A stretch of DNA of 64,000 nt from Symbiodinium natans. Lineage: Eukaryota; Sar; Dinophyceae; Suessiales; Symbiodiniaceae. A model generated the notes under the pieces. The model ran no database searches. It saw only the letters and a list, made by a program, of their open reading frames with translations, and was not told the DNA's origin. Made by a program: the position numbers and the translations under genes. Of this stretch, positions 15,901-24,900 are shown one piece after another; position 1 is the stretch's first letter; every line of letters starts with the position of its first letter. The stretch lies in NCBI GenBank assembly GCA_905221605.1, contig CAJNDS010002374.1:1-64000 (forward strand), read 5' to 3'.

Positions 15901-18028
15901 AGGGAAAGCATGGCAGGGTACAGTGTCTCGAGAACCTTGGACATGTCGATGTGGGTCCATTGGGGTTAGAGGTTGGGGGGGGGGGGGGGGGCGACCATAT
16001 ATATATATATATACCCCATACAAGTTAGCAGAACCCTTGCCCAGTTTGGGTGAGAACACTGCCATGTACCGTCCATACCCATCCGATTTTTTAAACTCAA
16101 GACTCTGATAGCATGCCCAAGCGGCGTTCAGCCGGACGCTGCTGTGCGAGAGCTGCGCCATGGCTAGCCAGGAGTAGGCCATGCCAAGTGCTCGAAGGAG
16201 AGGCCATTGAGTCGTGCCAAGCTGGGACGCGCCTTGCGCGCTGAGTTGCCGAAGGCCTGCTCCGAAGGCATCTCCACCAACTGCGATGAAGAGGGCAGCG
16301 ATGCCACACAGCGCGTGCTGACAGCACACAGCCTGGAGCCTCTGGCGCAAATGCGGCTGGGCTGCCTTGGCCTGGCGCGCACGCGACTGCCCTTCCCAGC
16401 GCTGCTCCAGCGCCTGAAGGTGAATCTTGCCGGTGGGATTCCGCGGCAGCTCTGGAAGCAGCTGCAGAAAGCTCCGCGACGGAAGCAGCTCCCTCACTCG
16501 GCGAATGGCTTTCGCAGCTGTGGCCAACCCGGAAGAGATCCGGAGGCAGCTGGCATCGATGGACAAGAATGCACAAAGTCCGCTGTTGTCCTCGACAGCG
16601 CAGACCTCTTTGATGCCCACAATGCCCTGCAGTGCTTTCTCAGTAACAGCAAGGTCGACCCACTGACCTCCACGCTTGGCTCGGTGATCCGCGCGGGAGT
16701 GGTAAATAATTCCGCCAGGTGCTACCAGGACCCTGTCCCGCGTGCGGTAGTAACGCTGGCCATGTATGGAGAGGAAGCTGGCTTCAGTGGTGGCCTCGTC
16801 CACGTAGCCTGGAATCACAAAAGGGCCGGCGAGAAAGAGCTCCCCGACATCGCCCTCAGGCACCGGCATCATCGCATCGTCCAGAACCAAGTAAGAGACG
16901 TGAGAACCAGCAGACCGAAGAAGACAGCCACCTCCGCCGCGGTCGGTGTACTCTGCAACAGGCTGCCCAACAAAACCCAGCCAGAACTCCGTCGCGGCAA
17001 AGAGCTCCAGAACCAGTCCGGGGTGACCTCGCCAGCGGTCGACCAAAGACCCTGGAAATCGTTCGCCCCAGGTCATAACCAGCCGCATCCAGGGAAGCTC
17101 CTTGCAAGGGTCCTCAGCCAAGAGCCTCAACTGATCAGGCACCATGCCAACAACATCCACTCGCTCTGAGATCACTAAACGCCGCAGCTCCGCTGCGTCT
17201 GCTGTGGTGGTGACCACGGCGCAGCCACCGAAGGCCAAACACAGGCTCAGCGTCCCTACACTCGACGCGGCCCAGTAGTTGCGCAGTTGTTGCAACACGC
17301 GGGGTTGCCCACCCTCCAGGCGGCGACGGAGATTGCATACATTGGGATAATATCGCACGTCCGTCAGGACCACCACATGCGACACTTTGGCAATCTTGAG
17401 CTGACGGCTCCCTCCTGTACACATCAAGCAGAAAATGCGTTCTGAAGGGTCTTCACCTGATCCACTCGTCTTCACCAGAGTCAGCGGCTGGCCTGAATTG
17501 GTGTCATCCAGAAGCGAATCTTCTAGGGAGATCCAGTCCATACCATCGCTGGGAGTCGTTGCCATTCGCTCCGCGGTGTCGGTAACGATCAAGGATGGGC
17601 GCAGCGTCTCCAACAGGAAGCAGTTGCCTATACTGAACTTGGAACCCTGGCAAAAATTCTAGTTTTAAGCTGTTTCTGAGGAATGATAGAACCAACAAAA
17701 GCTAAAGAATTTCCAGGTATACCCCGAAGTTGCGCTGACCTTCTGCCTGCTTGTCCGGAAGGTCGGTACTGAGCAGGACAAAGGGCCGGTAACAGCGAGC
17801 ACACGCCAAGCAGAGCGGCAGGAAGTCGCGATGCGTCCTGTCTACAAAAAGAGCAACGCAGCCACGGGACTGCGCCAAGCGGGCCGCCAAGCCGCTCGCC
17901 AAAGAGTGACTGCGCCCCACTAAACCTTCGTATGTCAGCTCATAATACCCAGGGGCACGAATCGCAGGCGCCTGCGGCGTTGCGATTGCCTGGAGATCAT
18001 AGGCCTCCTGGACCGTTCGGGGTTCCAT
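10662..18028 (-). CDS. NRPS-like multidomain protein: adenylation, hydrophobic linker, carrier, condensation
   Basis: Three coding blocks, read right to left. The start ATG at 18028 has a good context (GGGAGCCATGG). Exon 1 (18028-17747) and exon 2 (17646 to about 16100) encode an adenylation domain that would activate an acid as an acyl-adenylate. Exon 3 (about 12990-10662) encodes a carrier (T) domain and a condensation-type acyltransferase domain, ending in TGA at 10662. The intron between exons 1 and 2 is GC-AG (17746-17647, 100 bp) and keeps the frame. The last intron is about 3 kb and holds a palindromic element. Hydrophobic helices lie between A and T, so the enzyme may be membrane-attached. 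The order A-T-C with a terminal condensation domain suggests transfer of a bound acyl group to an amine or alcohol. The substrate cannot be read. Exact ends of exons 2 and 3 are uncertain. Confidence 0.8.
13005..13817. other. Intron, left part; no gene seen
   Basis: A TTTAGGG/CCCTAAA fragment at 13014-13035, AT-rich unique DNA, and a C-rich block at 13500-13560 ending in a long C run. No exon-like frame with matching domain content. Confidence 0.5.
13818..16012. mobile_element. Nested palindromic (foldback) element in the NRPS-like intron
   Basis: Mirror-image order: (AT)n, C run, 'caatggaccaaccgcgaaat' on the left at 13818-13870; 'ggtccattggggt', G run, (AT)n on the right at 15950-16012. 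The left terminal motif recurs at 14935. Inside are (TTTTTGCAC)n arrays (13970-14080, 15240-15420), their complement (15710-15800), and arms of (CCAAAAAT)n paired with (GGATTTTT)n around a conserved core 'tttcctgggagattgtccgg' at 14195, 15125 and 15495, the first inverted. 14265-14930 is unique. No transposase was seen. It is either a foldback-type non-autonomous transposon or a stacked set of hairpins. Confidence 0.75.
16100..17646 (-). CDS. NRPS-like gene, exon 2 (A-domain motifs A3-A10 and hydrophobic segment)
   Basis: Begins GSKFSIGNCFLLETLRPSLI after 'ttttgccag'. Motifs in order: a degenerate A3 P-loop 'CTGGSRQLKIAKVSH'; A5-like 'LELFAATE'; A6/A7-like 'VGELFLAGPFVIPGYV' and 'YYRTRDRVL'; A8-like 'RADHRAKRGGQWVDLAVTE'; and A10 'LPRNPTGKI', with the Lys that binds the acyl-adenylate. 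After A10 comes a hydrophobic stretch (ALCGIAALFIAVGG). The A3 loop is atypical, so catalytic competence is unproven. The frame stays open into the palindromic repeats to 15421, but that extension is surely intronic. Confidence 0.8.
17747..18028 (-). CDS. NRPS-like gene, exon 1 (A-domain motifs A1-A2)
   Basis: Starts MEPRTVQEAYDLQAIATPQ, a typical A-domain opening, followed by ELTYEGL (core A1) and 'CLACARCYRPFVLLSTDLP' (core A2 region). The exon ends at DLPDKQ with a GC donor (17746-17745) in phase 0. Reading on past the donor meets a stop at 17702. A TTTAGGG patch lies about 45 bp upstream of the ATG. Confidence 0.8.
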
Positions 18029-18059
18029 GGCTCCCGCGCCCTAAGTTTTTTGGGGGAGA

Positions 18060-18085
18060 AGGGTACAGTTAGGGTTTAGGGTCCT
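18060..18085 (+). repeat. TTTAGGG patch upstream of the NRPS-like start
   Basis: Short 'gttagggtttagggtcctag' about 35-45 bp upstream of the NRPS-like ATG. Confidence 0.8.
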
Positions 18086-18194
18086 AGGAGGCTCTGAGGG
18101 TTTAGCTTTGTGCTTGCTTGGCTCCGTGGCCGCTGGGTCTCTACAAAACCGACACTGAAGGGATGCACATGTATGCACTAGTCTCCTGCACAAG

Positions 18195-19853
18195 ACCCAT
18201 GCTCTGGCTAAAGCTACCCCTGAGATGGACCGCAGGGGCACCTTTGGAATTTCGTCAACTGTGGGATTCGGGCCACAAGGCGCGGGCGGGCTTTGCAACG
18301 CCAAAGCACCACACAAGGGCAACCAACCTACGCAAAACCAGCCCAAGCCCTCTCATCTCTCAAGCCTTGCGCCCAAGGAAAGGAGAACCCCAGGGCTCCT
18401 GCCAGCTTGGGAACCTAAACCCTATAAACCCTATAAACCCTAAACCCTAAACCCTAAACCCTAAACCCTAAACCCTAAACCCTAAACCCTAAACCCTAAA
18501 CCCCAAACCCTAAACCCTAAACCCTAAACCCTACAGAAAGGACATAAGGGCCGACTCTGGGTCCCTAAAGGTACTTGGGATGTTCCCCCCTGAAAGGAAC
18601 AGTCCTGAATAGGGGAGTAGAGTACCCCCTATTCTAGGCCCTAGTGAGGACTGCTAGTATAACAAGGGTGAAACCCTAAACCCTAAACCCTAAACCCTAA
18701 ACCCTAAACCCTAAACCCCAAACCCTAAACCCTGAACATCCCAAGCCACGACGCTCTGCCTCGAGGCCAGCGGCAATTGGCAACGTCGATGCTCGGGAAG
18801 CCAGCTCCTGGAATTAAAGGGTTTGGCCCCTAAACCCTAAACCCTAAACCCTGCACCCTAAACCCTAACCCTAAACCCAGCACCCGAAACCCTAACCCCT
18901 AAACCCTGTGTTCCGGAGCCTCTACATGATCGACCAAGAACGTGGGGAAGGGGGGGTTGGGGGGGGGGGGTTGCTGCGGTGTGATCGGATTGAAGCCCAA
19001 CCTCAAGCGCCCCAGCCCGGAAGCCTGACACGAAACCCTAAACCCTAAACCCTAAACCCTAAACCCTAAACCCTAAACCCTAAACCCTAAACCCGTCATA
19101 TTCATGATTTGGGATGTGATGTGCCCCCTTATACTAACCGTCCTGAATCGGGAGAAGAGTTTAGTTTAAATCTAACACCCCCCCCCCCCCCCCACCCCAG
19201 GCTAGGGAAGAATCAGGATAATACTGATAATCGTGATATGAGCAGCGGTCAATGTTGCTTGTTAAGCTGAAGGCCATGGATGTTAGGGTTGTTGTTTTCT
19301 GCGTTCGTTCTGCAGGTTAAAACGCTCCATATTTAAGGGGGCTTACGAAAAAGGGGGGACCCCTAACATAGACCCCCTGTAGTCGGCTTCCCGTATAATA
19401 AGGACCCCAATAAGGTACCTAAACCCTCAACCTAAACCATAATTTCAGACTTCCCTCCCCCCCCCCCATATTAGTACGAATCAAAGACCCCGAGCCCAAA
19501 GAAGTTCGCAGCAGTACCAAGACCAAGGCACACCGGCGGCTCGTTGAAATTCGGCGTAGCCTTGGCCTTTGTGGGAGGAAGGGTTTAGAATTCAGGGTTT
19601 AGGGTTTTGGGTTTAGGATTTTGGGTAAGCTCTACTCAAATTGTACTCAAGGAGGGCCCGAGCTCAGTGCTTGGGGCTTGGGGATAACAACGCAACGACT
19701 ATGACTACTGATTCCTATCCTGTCTTCCGTAAGATGTCTTTAGGGATTAGGGTTTAGGGTTTAGGGTTTAGGGTGGCAGAGCTAGCATACCACTTCTGAT
19801 CCTACCGCTCACACGCCGCACAGACGTACCCGAAATACTGGAGCGGATCTACC
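18195..19853 (-). CDS. Unidentified gene, exon-like islands between TTTAGGG arrays
   Basis: Minus-strand islands have open frames and splice-like flanks. 19853-19807: VDPLQYFGYVCAACER, between 'cctccaag' then G and a GT. About 19575-19500: KATPNFNEPPVCLGLGTAAN then FFGLG. About 19025-18985: ASGLGRLRLGFNPITPQ. 18807-18746: ELASRASTLPIAAGLEAERR, after 'taattccag'. About 18290-18195: NPTVDEIPKVPLRSIS. I recognise no family and cannot show they belong to one transcript. The pattern matches the P450 locus at 6-10 kb, which is why they are reported. Confidence 0.3.
18418..18536 (-). repeat. CCCTAAA array, about 16 units
   Basis: Long nearly perfect CCCTAAA array with one CCCCAAA variant. Confidence 0.97.
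18537..18671. other. Unique spacer between telomeric arrays; no frame seen
   Basis: 135 bp with short palindromic pieces ('agggggtactc' type, 'ccctattctagg'). No coding frame was convincing. Confidence 0.4.
18672..18735 (-). repeat. CCCTAAA array
   Basis: About nine CCCTAAA units. Confidence 0.97.
18826..18910 (-). repeat. CCCTAAA array with variants
   Basis: CCCTAAA units mixed with 'ccctgca', 'cccagcacccgaaa' and 'ccctaac' variants, so it is older or more diverged than its neighbours. Confidence 0.9.
19034..19096 (-). repeat. CCCTAAA array
   Basis: About nine perfect CCCTAAA units. Confidence 0.97.
19097..19500. other. No gene seen; homopolymer runs
   Basis: C runs at 19180-19195 and 19457-19467, a degenerate CCCTAAA patch near 19420-19440, and otherwise unique sequence with no clear frame. 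Confidence 0.4.
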
Positions 19854-19915
19854 TTGGAGGTGACCACTTTAGGGTTTAGGGTTTAGGGTTTAGGGTTAGG
19901 GTTTAGGGTCTAAGA
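19585..19915 (+). repeat. TTTAGGG patches (19585-19625, 19740-19773, 19869-19910)
   Basis: Three arrays in TTTAGGG orientation, opposite to those at 18.4-19.1 kb, alternating with roughly 100-bp unique islands. Confidence 0.93.
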
Positions 19916-20099
19916 ACTGCTAGGGATCATGGAGGATCACTGCAGAGAGGGCGTAGCTACCACGACAAGAAAAAGGATTCACACCATGACAAGTAAATTT
20001 TCGGCACCACGACAGAAAGAAAACTTACCACGACAGCGAACGAAACCTGAACACGACAAGGAATGCAAACCTCGCTATGGTTAGGAGAAACCCAAACCT

Positions 20100-21545
20100 C
20101 ATTTTCAAGCCTCAGAAGCTCCAAAACGGTGATTCCCCCGCATTTTCTGCTTGCCCCAGCCGGCCCCAGCCCCCCCCCCCCCAGCCCAGCCCAGCCCAGC
20201 CCCCCCTTTTTTTCCCATGCGGGGGAATCACCGTTTTGGTGTTTTCCAGCCTCCCCCCCCCAGCCCAGCCCAGCCCAGCCCAGCCCAGCCCCCCCCAATG
20301 CAGGGAATCACCGTTTTGGCGTTTTCAAGCCTCAAAAGCTCCAAAACGGTGATTCCCCCGCATTTTCTGCTTGCCCGAGCCCCCCACCACGGATGCGGGG
20401 GAATCACCGTTTTGGCGTTTTCAAGCCTCAAAAGCTCCAAAACGGTGATTCCCCCGCATTTTCTGCTTGCCCCAGCCCCAACCCCCACAACGGATGCGGG
20501 GGAATCACTGTTTTGGCGTTTTCAAGCCTCAAAAGCTCCAAAACGGTGATTCCCCCGCATATTTCCCTTCTGCTTGCCCCACTCCCCCCCCCCCCCACCA
20601 CGGATGCGGGTAATCCGTTTTATGGGCGTATTTCAAGGCTATCAAGCCTCCAAACGGTGATTGCCCCCGCATTTTCTGTCTTGCCCCCAGCCCCCCCCCA
20701 CCCCCCCACCACGGAATACGTGATTCCTCCCCATTTTCTGCTTGCCACAGCCCCCCCCATACCCCCACACACGGATGCAGGGGGGATCACCGTTTTGGGC
20801 CGTTTTCAAAGCCTCAAAAGCTCCAAAACGGTGCATATCCCCCGCATTATTCTTCTGCCACCAGCCAAACGCACGACCCGATCCCCCCCCCCCCCGGATG
20901 CGGGGGAATCACAGTTTTGGCGTTTTCAAGCCTCAAAAGCTCCAAAACGGTGATTCCCCCGCATTTTCTGCTTGCCCCAGCCCCTCCCCCCCCCCCATGC
21001 GGGGGGAATCACCGTTTTGGCGTTTTCAAGCCTCAAAAACGGTGATTCCCCCGAATTTTCTGCTTGTCCCAGCCCCACCCCCCGCCCCGATGCGGGAATC
21101 ACCGTTTTGGCGTTTTCAAGCCTCAAAAGCTCCAAAACGGTGATTCCCCCGCATTTTCTGCTTGCCCCAGCCTTAAGGGGGGGAATCATCGTTTTGGCGT
21201 TTTCAAAATGGTGATTCCCCCGCATTTTCTGCTTGCCCCAGCCCCCCCGCCCCCCACGAACACCGTTTTGGCGTTTTCAAAGCCTCAAAAGCTCCAAAAC
21301 GGTGATTCCCCCGTATTTTTGCTTGAATCACCGTTTTGGCATTTTCAAGCCTCAAAAGCTCCAAAACGGTGATTCCCCCGCATTTTCTGCTTGCCCCAGC
21401 TCCACCCCCCCCCCCCAGGCCCACCCCCCGCCCCCGATGCGGGGGAATCGCCATTTTGGCGTTTTCACCCTCAAAAGCTCTAGAATAGTGATTCCCCGCA
21501 TTTTCTGCTTGCCCCAAGCCCCCCCCCCCAGCCCGAAGCCTGTGT
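20100..21545. repeat. Palindromic satellite array, unit about 110 bp
   Basis: About twelve units. Each has the inverted pair 'aatcaccgttttgg' and 'ccaaaacggtgatt' separated by 'cgttttcaagcctcaaaagc', then 'cccccgcattttctgcttgc', 'cccagcc' and a variable C-rich spacer ending in 'gatgcggggg'. A second inverted pair (CCCCCGCAT / ATGCGGGGG) spans unit borders. Units near 20540-20870 and 21180-21330 are damaged. ORFs through the array are artefacts of the repeat. Confidence 0.95.
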
Positions 21546-21584
21546 TACCACTTGCTTGTCGAAGCGGGAAGAGGCAGGCATATT

Positions 21585-21656
21585 GACCCCTAAACCCTTA
21601 TCAAGCTAAACCCTAAATCCTTGTCAGGCTGAACCCTAAACCCTTGTCAGTGTAAG
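21585..21656 (-). repeat. Decayed CCCTAAA / 'cttgtcag' repeat at the end of gene copy A
   Basis: Three repeats of 'aaacccttgtcag'-type sequence ('taaacccttatcaagc', 'taaatccttgtcaggc', 'taaacccttgtcagtg'). The stop codon ending the copy A reading frame lies in it. Confidence 0.8.
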
Positions 21657-21930
21657 AAAAAACCTTGTCGCTGCAGTTGTAAAGCTTGTCATTGTGCAGA
21701 AAACTGTGTCGTGGTAAGAACGTACTGTCGTGGCAGAGCAGTCGCTGTCCGTTTCAGACTTTCGGTAGCTTGAAACGGCCTGCAAAAGCAAAAAAGCAAA
21801 GGCTGCCGGAGCCTCGGGATACCCTGACTCGGCACAGAGCTTGCGGTACTCTTCCGCTGAGCTTGGCAGCGTCTTGGGGGTGATGACGCCAGCCGTGAAG
21901 CCACTTGCATAGCTCCTCGATCTCACGATC
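21636..21930 (-). CDS. Copy A terminal exon, truncated
   Basis: TAGVITPKTLPSSAEEYRKL, then CAESGYPEA, is clearly homologous to copy B at 45710-45610 (TGGVVTPATMPKTAQEYQDL). After about 30 residues similarity stops, and the frame runs through 'ttttttgcttttgcag' to a stop made by the TTTAGGG repeat (TRV-TAG). The satellite and telomere-like repeats follow. Confidence 0.6.
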
Positions 21931-24900
21931 TCTCGATCTCTCGATCTCTCAGGTCGCAGAACAGCTGAGAAGAGCTGAGAACAGCCGGGTCACTCAAAAG
22001 ATCTTTTGTCAACCCTACGAGTATGTTTCGTCCTGTTGGTGTAGTTGAAGCTACAGTAGGCCATGGTGGTGAAGCCATCGCTGAGGATGTTCCAGGGCTC
22101 GGAGACCTTGGCCCAGACCTGAACTTCATGGAACGCAGGTGTCGGACCTGTCGCCGAGAGGCGCAGCTCCGCCGTGCGCACGGGCTCCTTGAGCCTCCAG
22201 TGTTGGGTCACCGGCTGAGCCAAACCAACCGAGTCGGCCCAAGGAACCGTGGCCAGCCGGGTCCAGGTCTTGACGGTCTTGCCTTTGCTCGTGGTGGCGT
22301 GGGCGAACTCCAGGGTGACGCTTTTCAAGGATTTGCCGGTGAGGCTCACGCCGTGCACGAGGCTGACACTCGGAAGCGCCATGTCCACGCCGCTTTCCTC
22401 AGGGCTCAGAGCCGTGGACAGATTTTTCTCTGCGCCCCGGCTAACAAAAAACATCATAGCTATGCTGGTTATGCTGGCTATGCCAACGTCTCTTGAAGCC
22501 AACTTTTGAAGCCCAGGGGCCTTCTGTGGCTCCCAAGCCGTCGCAGCGTCGCCATCGTTGAGCTCGGACATCAGATGCCACGTTTTGGGAGGGGACGTTG
22601 AGGACCAAGCCAGGGCCGCGGCCCCCGAGAGCTTCCAGGCAGCGTTGGCGAAAGCCTCGGAAGCGAAAGCCGTGGAAGTGACGACCTCGACGCCCTGGTC
22701 CTCGGCTGCGGCGACGTCGCTCACGATGGAGGTGTTGGTGCTGGTATAGAGCGAGTACCAGCCACTGGGAAGCGTCACATTTGTTGCTGCCTCCCGCTTC
22801 AGAAGAGCCTGGCAACTCCCGACATCCACCGCAAGATTGCAGTAGACAGCCTGCGACGCACCGTTTCCCGTCATGAGCTGGTACCAGCCTGCAAGCAGGA
22901 CATGCCAGCAGAACATGCGTTCTAGCCTGCAGTCATGGCTTTGTGATCACTGCTAATCCCTCAATTAACGGCTCGGAAGGCCTGCCGGCATCGCGGATGC
23001 TTTGGCCTCTTGCAGTTCATGGCACGTCGAACGGCCGCTTCTGCAATCGGCGGCGCACCAGTCGTCGTCCAGCAAGTTGCCATCGTCGCAGACCCTCGGA
23101 CACAGGCGCATCAAGACAAAAGCCATGGGTGCACAGCAACGGCCCGATAAGCGATCTATAGCTGTCCTATAGCCTAGAGCTGCATCTTTCCGACTGCGTT
23201 CCAGCGTCTCGTCGCCCACGACACGGCCATCTCCACAGATTTCCTGGCAGAGGTTCGGCTCGCACATCCAGCCGTCGATGATCCTTGGGTGACATTGAAG
23301 AAGCAAAACGCATGAAGTAAGCCAAGCTCACAGAGAGCCCGAAGAGGGCAAGAGAGAAACAAGAAGGGTCAAGAGCCGAGGTTCTTGCACTCGGCATCAC
23401 AACCCTTCCCAGGCGGGTCACACTCCTCATCTCCAGTAACCTGACAAGAACCCCCAAAGTGGCAGCTCCGTCCCTTTCGTCACTTCGCGACAAGCTGAAG
23501 CTCATTAAGCCCCAAAACAAGCACTCGGAGTCGGAGTCTAAGTACTCAGTCTGAAGTTCACCGAACTCTGAGTCCGTAGCGAGACCATCGCCACAATCGA
23601 GCATGACGAGCTTCGTGCTGGCACTGTCGCACTGCTCCAAATCCGATTGTCCAAGGGGGTGCAAGCTGCGGCCGTACACGTGCAAGACTGTCGCAATGGT
23701 GTCCAGACTGCTATTTTCTCCGTGATGACTCTGCACAAGCCAAGGATTTCCGAAAAATTCTGATGATTTGTTCAGCGCCATGCCAACGAAGAGGCAGTCC
23801 GTCGCCGTATCAGCTCCGGCACACGTGACAGAGAATGTTTGCCCATCGCTCCACAGCTTGTATGGGCTGCCATGGATTGGTTCTGTCGTGGGCATCGGTT
23901 TCGTCGCATCTCCAAGCTCGGACTTCTTGAGCCGCACGTCGTGGCGGACCCAGCGGCCTTTCTTCGTGAAGCCGGTAAAGGTGAGCTCCTGGTAGGCCCC
24001 GCAGTCCAGCTTGGCGCTGCTGTCCGGGAGCTGGGTCCCGCACAGCGAGAGGTCCTCACAGTGTGCTGCCCTTCTTGCCCTGGAACGCTTTTGCTACCCT
24101 AAAAGTCTAGCACGAAGCTCAGGCCCCCAGTACTTGTAGCTCTTCGGGTGTCCTCCATGCTGAGGTCGGGCGTCCTTCCCCGCACAGGTTTGCTAATGCG
24201 TGTGCGGCCGCAATACTCGAGCTGGCAGGTTGGCGAGCATCCGTCGTGTTCCTGGGATGCTGTCGGGCTGCGCTCTGTTGGCAATCTTCAAAGAGACTAT
24301 TGGCCCACATGGCCCTTGCAGCGAAGGCTCGAATAGGTTGTTCTCATCACAGTCCTGGCTTTCCAGTTACTACAGTACTTTCTGTTACTGAAGCGTTGTC
24401 GGCGTTAACGATGGCAGAGCGATGTTGAGTTTCAACTCTTGGGGAGCCTCGTGCTTGACCGGCTTGTGGTCGCCGCACCTCTCCAAGCAGAGGGGGGCAA
24501 AGGGAGAGAGAGAGCGAGAGGAAGGAAGGAAACAAAAAAGGATGGAGGGAGGCAAAGAAGGAGGGAGAGAGGCTTTTTTGTTGCATCTTCTTTTTCTCTT
24601 TCGTCCCCCCCGGTCCTGGCCACGCACGGCCGGCCCGGTACAGGACAGTCGTAGCCCGGGACCACCTGGCAGTCCTTGCAGCCCTCGCCTCAGGCGCAGC
24701 AGAACGGCAGAACGCAAGCAACACGCCGCAACACACTTGGGAGAGATATCAGAAGCATGCTCTTGTGAGCACGAGCCTGCAGCTTCGCTTCTTGACTTCG
24801 TTGAAACAAGGTTGCGCGTGTTTTTTCAGAACTCCGACAACACCCTCCCTCAAAAACAGACCCAACTGCAAGGAATGATGGTCAAAAGTACAGAAAGCAC

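Noticed and set aside
15421-16095. C-terminal 220 residues of the 730-aa minus ORF (FFVLF.., SKNPKIQKSKN repeats)
   Set aside because: Translation of (AT)n, G run, (TTTTTGCAC)n and (CCAAAAAT)n arrays in the foldback element; the real exon must end near 16100.
18418-19096. A true chromosome end
   Set aside because: The CCCTAAA arrays are short, interrupted, occur in both orientations and are flanked by genes on both sides; they are interstitial.
20063-20953. 296-aa plus-strand ORF over the satellite
   Set aside because: The repeated peptide follows the satellite unit, shifts frame between units and has antisense equivalents; explained by the repeat.
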